A program made the translations under genes and the position numbers. Below, piece after piece: positions 1 to 8,698 of a DNA stretch of 37,203 nt (its first letter is position 1; the number at the start of each line of letters is the position of its first letter). The notes beneath the pieces were generated by a model that had not been told where the DNA came from, did not search any database, and saw nothing but the letters and a program-made list of their open reading frames with translations. Source of the DNA: Campylobacterota bacterium (GTDB lineage: Bacteria > Campylobacterota > Campylobacteria > Campylobacterales > QNZT01); the NCBI GenBank assembly GCA_022600175.1, contig JAHZKW010000096.1, positions 1 through 37,203 of the forward strand, read 5' to 3'.

Positions 1-53
1 TGTGAAGTATTACAATGCGAGTTTGATTAGTCATCCCTATTGTACGTGGTAGT

Positions 54-79
54 AGGTGGTTAGGATTTTCTAACCACCT
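54..79. terminator. Inverted repeat downstream of the DUF4412-like gene
   Basis: A 10-bp perfect stem (AGGTGGTTAG / CTAACCACCT) with a 6-nt loop sits just past the stop codon of the minus-strand gene ending at 84. Its position suggests a terminator or mRNA 3'-end stabiliser. There is no clear U-run on the minus strand after the stem, so intrinsic termination is only inferred. Nothing else recognisable is seen in bases 1-53. Confidence 0.45.
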
Positions 80-83
80 TGCG

Positions 84-812
84 TTAGTTTGTGGTACTAC
101 CACCCATCATGTTGCCAAAGTTTTTCATCATCTCTTGCATCTGTTTCATCTCCTCAGGTGATGGCATACGTTGATCTCCTCCGCCTTCTTGCATCATCTG
201 CTGTACAGTTTTTTGAGGATAGTCTGGGAGGGTAAACTTTTTGTCTGAGATTAGAAGGTTAAATTTTGCACTTTTTGCAATCATTGTTTGGTTTGTTCCC
301 ATGATATTGGCTTCAGTCTTGAGTGGAATACCTTTGTAGATCCACATCTTACTGCCCATCACTTCCCAGATCTCACACTTATAGCCTAACACTTTGCCAT
401 CTCCTATTTGTTTGCCACCCATCTTTTTGAGCATCTCTTTACCCATTTTTTGCATATCTTGTTTATCCGTCTCTTGCATAGATGCAGGGTCAATCTCTAC
501 AATGACTTTTTCATTATGATCAATGGTATAGATTTTCCCCTCTTTTATCAGTGTGCTCTCTTCTGTTGTTTGGGTACGCCCCATCGTTGTAGTACTGGTT
601 GTCTGCTCACTTTTTTCAAGTACTCCCCAATCTTTAAATATGATTTTACCTTCACCACTTGTTTTGCTAGACATACCCATGATGTTCATTGATCCACTGA
701 TCGTATATTCAATGATGCCTGATTTCACATCATAACGTTTAAGATCTGCACTGAGTGTGCTTATGGCTGTAGTGAGAACCGCTATAGCGGTTAAAAGTTT
801 TAAATTTTTCAT
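84..812 (-). CDS. Exported Met-rich protein, DUF4412-like
   Basis: 242 residues. Residues 1-22 form a classic Sec signal peptide (charged MKNLK start, hydrophobic core, cleavage near LSA), so the mature protein is periplasmic or outer-membrane associated. The body resembles DUF4412-type proteins: beta-rich, with a central 'GYKCEIW...KMWIYKGIPLK' stretch typical of that group. The last 40 residues are polar, Gly-rich and very rich in methionine (nine Met). A good ribosome site (AAGGAGG) precedes the ATG. The gene starts 10 bp after the upstream membrane-protein gene, so the two are probably co-transcribed. The function is unknown. The family call is by pattern recognition; the Met-rich tail suggests, but does not prove, metal or oxidant contact. 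Confidence 0.7.
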   Translation of the reverse strand: MKNLKLLTAIAVLTTAISTLSADLKRYDVKSGIIEYTISGSMNIMGMSSKTSGEGKIIFKDWGVLEKSEQTTSTTTMGRTQTTEESTLIKEGKIYTIDHNEKVIVEIDPASMQETDKQDMQKMGKEMLKKMGGKQIGDGKVLGYKCEIWEVMGSKMWIYKGIPLKTEANIMGTNQTMIAKSAKFNLLISDKKFTLPDYPQKTVQQMMQEGGGDQRMPSPEEMKQMQEMMKNFGNMMGGSTTN

Positions 813-822
813 TATATCCTCC

Positions 823-1275
823 TTATGGATAATGGGTAAACTCTTTTTTATCTATTTTGATAGCGTGTCTAAAACCTCTTTTTTTAATATAAAAAGCATC
901 TCTTGATGCATAGAGAATATCAGCAGTTGCATTGGTATCGTAAAAATGTACCTTTTGATCTTTTTGAATAAAGAGTATTTCTCCTACAGCTTGACCTATA
1001 GAAGGGTAAAAAGTGCTTGCACAAAGTAACAAAAGTAAGATATAAAATCGATGAAACAGTTTTTCATTTTTAAGATAGAGCATCAGATACCCGACAATAA
1101 AACTTAGCACAAGTAGTAAGAGATAGGGTTGATTATCAGTAAAGAGTCTGTTAAAGTAGAGATTAATACCATAATAATCAAAATAATTTAATTTTAATCC
1201 CACAAAAAGAAGGAAATCTAAGATCAATATAAAGATCGAACCAAAGATAAATGCAGTTGGTAAACGTGCAAACAT
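823..1275 (-). CDS. Small membrane protein of unknown function
   Basis: 150 residues. Three hydrophobic segments are visible in the first 90 residues (around 7-27, 47-65 and 73-90), followed by a roughly 60-residue hydrophilic C-terminal part. The ATG at 1275 is preferred over the in-frame GTG at 1281 because AAAGGAG lies five bases upstream of the ATG and would overlap the GTG. I do not recognise the family. It lies directly upstream of the exported Met-rich protein with a 10-bp gap, which suggests a two-gene operon. Confidence 0.6.
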   Translation of the reverse strand: MFARLPTAFIFGSIFILILDFLLFVGLKLNYFDYYGINLYFNRLFTDNQPYLLLLVLSFIVGYLMLYLKNEKLFHRFYILLLLLCASTFYPSIGQAVGEILFIQKDQKVHFYDTNATADILYASRDAFYIKKRGFRHAIKIDKKEFTHYP

Positions 1276-1311
1276 GTTCACTCCTTTAGGCTATGAACAT
1301 GATAGCATATT

Positions 1312-2181
1312 TTAAGACTCAAGCTCTATTTTATGGTAGGCATTTATCCTTTTTTGTGCGATCTCTCTACCGTAAGCAATGGTTGTTTTGGCTTCATCAA
1401 AATCATAGGTATCACAGAGGTTTTTAGGAATCTCTATGATGAGATCTGGTTGATGGGCTGCAAGTTCATAACGGGTGATGAGGTTTTGTGCTGTTTCGAT
1501 GGTTTGTGAAACGATTGTAAAGTAGTTGATATCCCTCTCTTTTTTAATCAAACGGTTATCTTCTAAAAACTTGGTTAATTTTTGTTCAAAACTACTCTTT
1601 TTTTGCTTTTTTTTCAGTTTCTCTTTGGCTACTTTTTCTCCATTTAAATTCACAGCGATGGTAAGATCTGTCCGATCTGCTAGTACGGGAACTGTAGGAA
1701 GAGGGTTGAGTACACCACCATCAACTAAGAGTTGGTTACCCAATGTTTTAGGGGTAAAGATTGTGGGGATTGCGATAGAAGCGCGAATAGCGTCTAGCAG
1801 GCTTCCTTTTTGAAACCACACCTCTTTTTGGGTTGTGAGATCTGTGGCGACTGCGGTAAAAGAGATAGGTAGATCTTCAATCTTGACATCCCCAATCATC
1901 TTTGCAATGACATCAAAGACTTTATCCCCTTTGATCATACCATTTTTGGAAAAGGAGAAGTCGATGAGTTTGAGTACTTCAAAAGTATCCAGTGTTAAAA
2001 CCCACTCTTTATAGGTTTCAAGTTTACCACAGGCATAAAGACCACCGATAAGTGCTCCCATAGAAGAGCCAGAGATAGATTTGATCTCATATCCTGCCTC
2101 TTCAAGCACTTCGATAACACCCACATGTGCATAACCTCTTGCGCCTCCGCTACCAAGGACTAATGAAATTGATTTTTTCAA
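1312..2181 (-). CDS. Patatin-like phospholipase (RssA/YlbK type)
   Basis: 289 residues from a TTG start. The patatin signature is complete: the oxyanion-hole glycine loop GSGGARGYAHVG at residues 10-21, the nucleophile serine in GSSMG (Ser40), and the catalytic aspartate in DGG (Asp154). It is therefore probably an active Ser-Asp dyad lipid acyl hydrolase, cytosolic or membrane-peripheral. The reading frame stays open another 36 codons upstream to an ATG at 2289. The TTG at 2181 is preferred because AAAGGA lies six bases upstream and the family motif begins immediately. A Lys-rich stretch (KLKKKQKK) in the second half could help membrane contact. The substrate cannot be named. Confidence 0.85.
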   Translation of the reverse strand: MKKSISLVLGSGGARGYAHVGVIEVLEEAGYEIKSISGSSMGALIGGLYACGKLETYKEWVLTLDTFEVLKLIDFSFSKNGMIKGDKVFDVIAKMIGDVKIEDLPISFTAVATDLTTQKEVWFQKGSLLDAIRASIAIPTIFTPKTLGNQLLVDGGVLNPLPTVPVLADRTDLTIAVNLNGEKVAKEKLKKKQKKSSFEQKLTKFLEDNRLIKKERDINYFTIVSQTIETAQNLITRYELAAHQPDLIIEIPKNLCDTYDFDEAKTTIAYGREIAQKRINAYHKIELES

Positions 2182-2341
2182 CGATATTCCTTTATGATTA
2201 AATGTAACTATCATAGCAAAATTTGGTAGAGATTGATAGCTTGTTTTAGGTTTCTTTACTCTTAATTGCATACTTGCTATGATTGCCACGCTTGATTAGA
2301 TTGTAACGATAATTTTAGAGAAAAAATAAGGAAATAAGTGC

Positions 2342-3769
2342 ATGCGAAAAACAAAAATTGTGATTACACTAGGACCCGCGACTTCAGACTATGAGATGAT
2401 TAAAGCCTTGATTTTAAAAGGTGTCAATGTCTTTCGACTTAATTTTTCACACGCTACCCATGAGATTCATGCACAAAGTATAAAAGATATACGTGCTGCT
2501 TCTCAAGAACTTGGTAGAGAAGTAGCGATTTTACAAGATATCTCAGGTCCTAAGGTACGTATTGGACATGTGGATGGTGTTTTGGCGTTTAAAAAAGGTG
2601 ATATGATCTGTTTAGCCAAAGAGAAAAATTCTGATGAACCTACCGTATTTGATATCTCTTATCCTTTGATTATTGATATGGTTAATATTGGTGAAGAGGT
2701 CTACTTCTCTGATGGAACGATTAGAACAGTAGTAACAGATAAAGAGAGTGATAAATTACACTTAAAACTTTTAACTGATGCAGAGCTTAGCTCTCATAAA
2801 GGGGTCAATTTCCCTCAAACTAAGTTAGAGATCTCTGCTATTACCGCTAAAGATGAAAAAGATCTTGCTTTTGGTGCAAAACATCAGATTGATATCGTAG
2901 CACTCTCATTTGTACAAAATAGACAAGATATTCTCAAAGCACGTGAAATTATGAAAGCACACCAATTTGAACCCACTGTCATTGCTAAAATTGAAACGGG
3001 TGCAGCCATTGATAATTTGAAAGATATTTTAGAAGTGTGTCATGGCGTGATGGTAGCTCGGGGTGATTTAGGGGCTGAGTTTGGGGTGACAAGATTACCA
3101 CGTATCCAAAAGCATATCATCTCTGTGGCAAATAGAGCCAATAAGCCCTCTATCACAGCAACACAGATGTTAACCTCTATGAAAGAGAATCCTTTTCCTA
3201 CACGGGCAGAAGTGAGTGATATCGCTAATGCTGTTTATGATGGCACAGATGCTGTGATGTTAAGTGATGAGACTACGATAGGCAAATACCCTATCCAAGC
3301 GGTGGAAGTACTTCATGATAGTATTAAAGATGTTGAAAAAGATTATCCTTACAATAAAGACTTTAAACCTGAAAATAACTCTGATGCGATTGCAAAAGCA
3401 GCAGTACAGCTTGCATCAAACCTCAACAAAGAGGCTTTGGTTGCATTTACCACCTCGGGTTATAGTGCTAAATCACTCTCAAAATATCGTCCACGTGAAA
3501 ATATCTATGCTGTTTCACACTCTTTAAAGACACATCGACGTCTCAATCTGCTTTGGGGGATTCATCCACTTTTTATCATGGAAGATATTAAAAATCCTAC
3601 AAAGCTTTTACATGACTTTGTAAAAAAACTTTTAGATGAAAAGCGTATTGATATCGATAAACGTTTTGTGGTAACGATGGGAGATACGGCAGGGAAAAAA
3701 GGGGGAACAAACTTAATTCGCCTGCTTAATAAAGAGGAGATTGAAACGGTCTTAAGTTATCAGTTTTAA
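2342..3769 (+). CDS. pyk: Pyruvate kinase
   Basis: 475 residues, the normal bacterial length. The enzyme converts phosphoenolpyruvate and ADP to pyruvate and ATP in the cytosol. The N-terminal KTKIVITLGPAT motif, Arg32 in FRLNFSHA, the catalytic IAKIETG (Lys216, Glu218), ARGDLG (residues 239-244) and TATQMLTSM (272-280) are all present. The C-terminal domain (about 345-475) matches the regulatory domain. The usual MLSGET or MLSAET reads MLSDET here. The gene is divergent from the patatin gene and converges with the nuclease gene downstream; their stop codons overlap by 4 bp. Confidence 0.97.
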   Translation: MRKTKIVITLGPATSDYEMIKALILKGVNVFRLNFSHATHEIHAQSIKDIRAASQELGREVAILQDISGPKVRIGHVDGVLAFKKGDMICLAKEKNSDEPTVFDISYPLIIDMVNIGEEVYFSDGTIRTVVTDKESDKLHLKLLTDAELSSHKGVNFPQTKLEISAITAKDEKDLAFGAKHQIDIVALSFVQNRQDILKAREIMKAHQFEPTVIAKIETGAAIDNLKDILEVCHGVMVARGDLGAEFGVTRLPRIQKHIISVANRANKPSITATQMLTSMKENPFPTRAEVSDIANAVYDGTDAVMLSDETTIGKYPIQAVEVLHDSIKDVEKDYPYNKDFKPENNSDAIAKAAVQLASNLNKEALVAFTTSGYSAKSLSKYRPRENIYAVSHSLKTHRRLNLLWGIHPLFIMEDIKNPTKLLHDFVKKLLDEKRIDIDKRFVVTMGDTAGKKGGTNLIRLLNKEEIETVLSYQF

Positions 3770-5160
3770 AGATAAATATGTTCACGCTCTTTAACAATAT
3801 GTACTTTGGTATCTAAATGTGTTTGGAGGCTTTTTTTAAATGCCTCCTCTTTCTCTTTTTCACCATGAATGAGATAGATATTGTTGAGTCCTTGGAAGTG
3901 TGAGATCCAATCAATAAGATCTTCTCTATCACCATGTGCAGAGAAGCCATTGATAGTAGAGATCTTTGCCTTAACAGCGATTTTCTCACCACGTACATGT
4001 ACAAACTCTGACCCATCTACGAGCGCTCTTCCTAATGTTCCACCAACCTGATAACCTACAAAAATAAGTCTATTTTTGGGATCCCACAGCCGATGTTTAA
4101 AATGGTGTAGGATTCTACCTCCCGTACACATTCCACTGCCTGCAATGATAATTGCGCGGTTTTCAACTGCATTGATTGCCATTGATTGTTTTGGACTATG
4201 TGTCAGGGTGAGTGCTTCAAAACTAAAAGGGTTATTTCCTAGTATGGCATGTGTTTCATTCTCTTCATTCAATAGTTCAGGGTGACGGTTATAGAGGTTG
4301 GTTGCTTTGATTGCCAAGGGACTGTCTAAAAAGACTTTGCACCCCTCTAATTGATTTTCAAAATACATATCACGTAAGAGAGTAAGTATCTCTTGGGTAC
4401 GTTCAAGTGCAAAAGAGGGTATCATAACATTACCATTATGTGCAATGGTTTCTAAGATTGCTTCTTTGAACTCTTGGATACTCTCTTTTAAATCTTTATG
4501 TACTCTATCCCCATAGGTTGACTCTACAAAAAGTGTTTGTGTCTGTTTACCATATGCCAGTCCGTCTATTACCACACGTGTACGATTACCGATATCACCT
4601 GAAAAAACAACACTTTTTTGAAGGTTTTCTTCCCTAAAGTCAACTTTGATAAAAGCCGACCCTAAAATGTGTCCTGCCTCTTTAAAGGTGATATCAATCT
4701 CTTTTGTCAGTGCTATTTTTTGATTGTAGTGTGCTTTTTTACGTTTTCGTTTAAAGATGTTGGCAACATTTGTTTCATCATAGAGTGGTTTAGGTAGATC
4801 AAGTACATTTCCTTGTCGTCTCGCTTTTCTCTGTAGGATACGATACTCTTCATTTAAGATCTTTGCAGCATCTAGTAGCATAATAGAGGCGATCTCAATT
4901 GTCGGTCGTGTGGCAACAATAGTACCTGAAAATCCCTCTTTAACTAGTTTAGGTACACGCCCTATATGGTCGATATGTCCATGTGTTAAGAGTAAAAAGT
5001 CAATGGATTTGGGATCAAAGCCGAAAGGTTCAAAGTTTTTATGTTCAGCACTGCCTTGAAACATACCACAATCGATGAGAATACGTATCTCTTGGATCTC
5101 TAAAAGATGACAGGAACCTGTAACCATTTGTGCGGCCCCGTAAGAAGTGACTGTTGCCAT
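3766..5160 (-). CDS. MBL-fold beta-CASP ribonuclease-like protein
   Basis: 464 residues. The metallo-beta-lactamase zinc motif THGHIDH is at residues 59-65. Further metal-site signatures follow (AGHILGSA, SGDIGN), then the beta-CASP segment (VESTYGDR, PSFALERTQE), and a C-terminal RMMBL-type motif ending in FSAHGD. This order is that of the CPSF73/Ysh1-like RNA-processing nucleases, so a cytosolic zinc-dependent RNase is expected. The ATG at 5160 is chosen over an in-frame start at 5226 because AAAGGAG precedes it and the conserved fold begins there. It lies downstream of the exchanger remnant in the same direction. Exact RNA targets are unknown. Confidence 0.88.
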   Translation of the reverse strand: MATVTSYGAAQMVTGSCHLLEIQEIRILIDCGMFQGSAEHKNFEPFGFDPKSIDFLLLTHGHIDHIGRVPKLVKEGFSGTIVATRPTIEIASIMLLDAAKILNEEYRILQRKARRQGNVLDLPKPLYDETNVANIFKRKRKKAHYNQKIALTKEIDITFKEAGHILGSAFIKVDFREENLQKSVVFSGDIGNRTRVVIDGLAYGKQTQTLFVESTYGDRVHKDLKESIQEFKEAILETIAHNGNVMIPSFALERTQEILTLLRDMYFENQLEGCKVFLDSPLAIKATNLYNRHPELLNEENETHAILGNNPFSFEALTLTHSPKQSMAINAVENRAIIIAGSGMCTGGRILHHFKHRLWDPKNRLIFVGYQVGGTLGRALVDGSEFVHVRGEKIAVKAKISTINGFSAHGDREDLIDWISHFQGLNNIYLIHGEKEKEEAFKKSLQTHLDTKVHIVKEREHIYL

Positions 5161-5200
5161 AATAGCTCCTTTATCACAAAGTCCTTGACATATTATAACA

Positions 5201-5587
5201 TTATCGTAGTTGGTAAAGTATAGCAATGGAGATAAGATAGAGTATCAAAACAATCCATGAGTTAATCCCTAGTCGTAAAAATACTCTGTTACTACGCATA
5301 AGAAGACCGATAAGATAAATGGCGGTGAGTATGATGCTTACTGAGAGGATAAAGTGTGCGGTAGTAGAGGCTTGATTGATTAAAAGTCCTTCACGATAGA
5401 GTATATCTAAAGGCAGAAGCAACATCAACATGATGGAGTTACTACCGATAATATCAGAGATTGCCATAGTGTAAGCACGTAGACGAATGGTTGCGATAGA
5501 GGTGCTTAGTTCTGGTAAAGAAGTAGCTGTGGCGAGCAGTGTTGCTCCGATAAAGTGTGTCCCCAGACCATTTTGTAGGGCAATAGA
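5201..5587 (-). pseudogene. Na+/Ca2+ exchanger, C-terminal remnant (5' truncated)
   Basis: From 5587 the minus strand reads without a stop to 5201. It contains the alpha-repeat signature of cation/Ca2+ exchangers: GTHFIGATLLATATSLPELS, then SDIIGSN, followed by three further membrane segments. An intact family member has about 300-350 residues and two such repeats. Here only about 129 residues remain and the frame is closed by TAA at 5588-5590, just upstream. An internal ATG at 5467 gives an 88-residue open frame, but it begins inside the second repeat and would not make a working exchanger. The break coincides with the start of an unrelated transporter remnant on the other strand. Confidence 0.75.
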
Positions 5588-6353
5588 TTACGCCATATAC
5601 ACTTTTTTGTTACCACTTCTTTCCTGACGCTTTTACAAATCATGCAGAAATAGCGCTAGTAGCATTTCATACTTTTTTCAATACTTTAGGTGTTATTCTT
5701 GTGTTGCCATTTGCTTCAAAGTTTGCTTTGATGATGGAGTATTTCATCAAAGCGCCGAAAAAGGCTTATGTGCATAAGCTAGATGTTGCTTTATTATCGG
5801 ATACTCCTTTAGCTTTAAGTGTGTTACAGAAAACATTAGAGGATCTTTTCAAAGATCTTCTTTTACATATCAATTTTCTTTTAGGTGATAAATATAAGGC
5901 TAAACAAGCAAATCTATTGGCGATGGATGAGATAGAGCACTTTATTGACAAGGTACATATTGAAGAAGTTAATCACATGAGTTGGCAGAGGTTGATTGAT
6001 ATTATTCATAGTTTTGATCATCTTCAGCGGCTTTATGACCGTTGTGAAGAGGATGAGGGGAGGGCACTCTACCTACCAAGTGCTAAACGTTTGGTCTTTT
6101 TAAAAGAGATGCAAAAAGAGTTGAATCTCATGATTGTAGAGATGTTGGAGATCAAAAATTATGCAGAAGCACAGAGAGAGGTGAAAAGATTAAAAAAGCG
6201 GTAAACCAACAGCGTGATAATATCACTTCATTAATGGCTAATGATACAATTGATGTGTCTGAAGGGGTAAAAGAGCTTGAGGCGATGCGGTGGATACATA
6301 TCGTACGTATTACGCATCATTTGCATGCATCGATGCTGAGTGCAGGGAAGTAA
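5587..6353 (+). pseudogene. Na+/phosphate cotransporter, C-terminal remnant with frameshift
   Basis: In the frame read from 5587 (preceded by TAG), homologous-looking sequence starts by about 5626. FTNHAEIALVAFHTFFN and GVILVLPF match the last membrane helices of Na/Pi cotransporter family proteins. A helical cytosolic PhoU-like domain follows. The frame stops at 6204, but the family sequence clearly continues in another frame (EKIKKAVNQQRDNITSL ... WIHIVRITHHLHASMLSAGK) to TAA at 6351-6353. The switch is at an (AG)4 run near 6170, consistent with a 2-bp insertion. The N-terminal transporter core is missing. A GTG at 5701 opens a 167-residue frame, which is unlikely to be functional. Confidence 0.72.
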
Positions 6354-6379
6354 CTCTCTTGTCAAGTATAACAAAATGC

Positions 6380-6385
6380 TATAAT
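6380..6385 (+). promoter_or_regulatory. Probable -10 element for the yjdF-like operon
   Basis: TATAAT lies 20 bases before the ATG at 6405, with the ribosome site AAAGGAA between. TTGTCA occurs upstream at a non-ideal 15-bp spacing. Campylobacterota sigma-70 promoters often lack a clear -35, so the -10 alone is weak but reasonable evidence. Confidence 0.4.
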
Positions 6386-6404
6386 ACAATAAAAGGAACA
6401 TACC

Positions 6405-6998
6405 ATGCCTCAGTCACATAAAATAGTCTATGCAATTTATCTATTTTGTTGGTTACTTTTAGCTATCGCACCCCAGTATAGAGATGATTGGTTGCTTGAG
6501 AACTTACTGGTTTTTTTGCTACTTCCTCTGGTTTTATGGTTTGATAGGCGTTATGGATTTACACTCTTTGCACTTGTGTTATTATTGATATTTAGTCTAT
6601 TACATGCTATAGGTGCACACTATACTTATGCTGAAATGAGACACTTTGATACCATTACCGCATTTTTTGGGTTTGAGCGTAACCATTTTGATCGTGTGGT
6701 GCATTTTCTTTATGGATTATTACTCTATAGACCTATTTTGGAGATGGTGACTGTGGTGATTGGTAAAAGTCGTACCGCACTCTTTTTTACCTTCTCTTTG
6801 ATTATTTCTGTTGCGGCACTCTATGAGATTCTTGAGTGGCTTGCAGCAGCGATACTACATCCTGAGTTAGGAGTAGCTTTTTTAGGTACGCAAGGTGATA
6901 TCTGGGATGCACAAAAAGATACGTTGGTAGCGATTATTGGTGGCTTTATCAATCTTATCTATTTTTTAATACGCTTTCAAAGTGATAAAGTAGATTAA
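6405..6998 (+). CDS. YjdF-like inner membrane protein (DUF2238)
   Basis: 197 residues with about six hydrophobic helices. Conserved family landmarks are visible: HAIGAHYTYAE, the NHFDRVVHFLYGLL segment, YEILEWLAA and GDIWDAQKD near the C-terminus. Acidic and histidine residues within or near membrane helices (HxxxAHYTY, DRxxHF, EILEW, DxWDAQKD) are typical of DUF2238. The role of the family is unknown. It is followed after a single base by a phosphatidyltransferase gene, so the two are certainly one transcription unit. A link to lipid metabolism is only contextual. Confidence 0.8.
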   Translation: MPQSHKIVYAIYLFCWLLLAIAPQYRDDWLLENLLVFLLLPLVLWFDRRYGFTLFALVLLLIFSLLHAIGAHYTYAEMRHFDTITAFFGFERNHFDRVVHFLYGLLLYRPILEMVTVVIGKSRTALFFTFSLIISVAALYEILEWLAAAILHPELGVAFLGTQGDIWDAQKDTLVAIIGGFINLIYFLIRFQSDKVD

Positions 6999-6999
6999 A

Positions 7000-7557
7000 A
7001 TGGTATGGACACTACCTAATTTACTCTCTTTATTTCGTATCCTGGCTGCCCCTTTTTTAGTATTGGTAGCATGGTTAGGGTTTGAGGAGTTGTTTTTAAT
7101 ACTCTTTTTACTTATGTTACTCTCTGATGCTTTAGATGGGTGGGTTGCACGGATCTTTAACCTCTCGAGTGCATTGGGTGCGAGGTTAGATAGTTATGGT
7201 GATATTGTGACATATTTGACGATGCCTATTGGGGCTTGGTTGTTATGGCCTACTTTAATCCAAAAAGAGATATCTTATATCATCATCGCTGTAATAATCT
7301 ATCTCTTACCTGGGGGTGTGGCACTGATTAAGTTTGGAAGTTTAGCCAGTTATCATACATGGTTTACAAAGTTTTCAGCACTCTGTATGAGTCTTAGTCT
7401 ACTCGTATTACTTTTTTCAAAAGATGCAACCCTTTTTCATATCGCAGTCTATATTTTAGTGATTGAAGCAGTGGAAAATATTGCCATTACGCTCATGCTT
7501 CCAACACAGCAAAGCGATATACACTCTTTATGGCATGCTTGGAAGCAAAGAAAATGA
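7000..7557 (+). CDS. CDP-alcohol phosphatidyltransferase family protein
   Basis: 185 residues with about five to six membrane helices. The complete signature D-x2-DG-x2-AR-x8-G-x3-D-x3-D is present (Asp43, Asp46, Gly47, Ala50, Arg51, Gly60, Asp64, Asp68), which holds the metal ions and the CDP moiety. The enzyme should transfer a phosphatidyl group from a CDP-lipid to an alcohol, or carry out a related reaction, in the inner membrane. The acceptor cannot be read from the motif; PgsA-like and other acceptors are all possible. It follows the DUF2238 gene with a 1-bp gap. Confidence 0.87.
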   Translation: MVWTLPNLLSLFRILAAPFLVLVAWLGFEELFLILFLLMLLSDALDGWVARIFNLSSALGARLDSYGDIVTYLTMPIGAWLLWPTLIQKEISYIIIAVIIYLLPGGVALIKFGSLASYHTWFTKFSALCMSLSLLVLLFSKDATLFHIAVYILVIEAVENIAITLMLPTQQSDIHSLWHAWKQRK

Positions 7558-7570
7558 TTATATATCTATT

Positions 7571-7777
7571 TTATAATAATCCAATTTCTTTAAGTATAGG
7601 ACGAATCTCCATAGAGATTTCTGCTAACTTCTCTGGAATGATACGCATCGCTTCATCTTCATGACGCCACTCTTCAAGGCGTTCTAACATTAAGCTCTTC
7701 TCCTCTTGGCTGATAGTTGGTGCTTGGTGTAAAGCCTCTTGGATCTTTTCAAGATATTCTTGTAATTTATGTGGCAT
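7571..7777 (-). CDS. Small helical protein, unknown function
   Basis: 68 residues, strongly charged and probably all alpha-helical (repeated Leu/Ile spacing with Glu and Lys), without a signal peptide or Cys. A very good ribosome site, AAGGAG, lies five bases before the ATG. It converges with the phosphatidyltransferase gene and lies 69 bp downstream of the CHAD gene. I do not recognise a family with confidence. Confidence 0.6.
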   Translation of the reverse strand: MPHKLQEYLEKIQEALHQAPTISQEEKSLMLERLEEWRHEDEAMRIIPEKLAEISMEIRPILKEIGLL

Positions 7778-7846
7778 AACATCTCCTTGATCTTTGATAT
7801 GTTCATGTTAGCATCTTTTGTGTAATGGTGTATTGAAATAAAAAGA

Positions 7847-8698
7847 TTAAAAGAGTGCGTAGTGTGTTAACCTGTTTGGTGGAATATGAAAAAGTTGGCT
7901 CTCTAGTTGAAATGCTTTTTGCTTCTTATGGATATAGATGATCATCGTTTGGCTTGAATTCAGTGGTGGTCTATAAGCATTTAAATACTCTTCAAAAAGA
8001 AGTAGATCATGTTCAACTCCCAAAATATCTGTGAGCTTTTTTAATGTTCTCTCGCGCTTTTGAGGCAGTAGTGAATATTTGATAAGTAGGTTGGTATGAA
8101 ACATATGATATTTTGCATATTTTCGAAACTCATGAAAAGCTTCCCCATGTTTAATTTTGTATGCCTCTTTCATATTTTTTCGTGCTTTTTTATAGGTGGT
8201 TTTAAATCCTAACTGTAGCGCTTCATAGCTTTCTCCCTCTAGTTCCCAACTCTTAAGATTATCAATTGCATGAGAGAGTGCGAGTTTTGTGGAGTATAGT
8301 TTCGTTACCATCTGCTCTTCATTAAAGTTTCTATCTGATTTTTCTTTTAGTAATGCGTTTTGAATCTCTTTAAAATCTCTGTGTTGAAGTTGATATGTGC
8401 TGATGAGTATCTCATACATGTCATACATCACCTTCGCTTCACGTGAACTTGCCAATGATTTTGCCATCGTTTTAAAAAAGAGATTCTCTTTTGCATACTT
8501 TTCTTTATCTTTAAAAAGTGGGCGGATGAGTTGTAAGATAGCCCTTGACTTTTTACACATCTTTCTGCTTTGGTGTACTTTTTTCGCGATAGTCAGTTTG
8601 GGATCATCAATCTGTATGATGAGCGTTTGCAGTGCATGTTTGAGGGTAGCTTGTATCTGCGTCTCTAAGGTATTTTGTACTGTATGATGTTTAGTCAT
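7847..8698 (-). CDS. CHAD domain protein
   Basis: 283 residues from the ATG at 8698. The sequence is helical and rich in Lys, Arg and His. It shows the pattern of the conserved histidine alpha-helical domain: VHQSRKMCKKSRAILQLIRP near the N-terminus, and HEFRKYAKYHMFHTNLL followed by LTDILGVEHDLLLFEEYL near the C-terminus. CHAD proteins bind inorganic polyphosphate through these basic helices. The start is set at 8698 because it overlaps the stop of the upstream gene by 8 bp, a normal coupled arrangement. Earlier in-frame starts would lie deep inside that gene. Polyphosphate binding is family knowledge; the cellular role here is unknown. Confidence 0.82.
   Translation of the reverse strand: MTKHHTVQNTLETQIQATLKHALQTLIIQIDDPKLTIAKKVHQSRKMCKKSRAILQLIRPLFKDKEKYAKENLFFKTMAKSLASSREAKVMYDMYEILISTYQLQHRDFKEIQNALLKEKSDRNFNEEQMVTKLYSTKLALSHAIDNLKSWELEGESYEALQLGFKTTYKKARKNMKEAYKIKHGEAFHEFRKYAKYHMFHTNLLIKYSLLPQKRERTLKKLTDILGVEHDLLLFEEYLNAYRPPLNSSQTMIIYIHKKQKAFQLESQLFHIPPNRLTHYALF

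Noticed and set aside
5201-5467. An intact 88-residue small membrane protein
   Set aside because: The conserved exchanger motif continues upstream of its ATG in the same frame, so it is the tail of a truncated gene.
5467-5701. Site of an insertion sequence between the two transporter remnants
   Set aside because: The space between the broken ends is only about 40 bp, with no inverted repeats, target duplication or transposase fragment visible.
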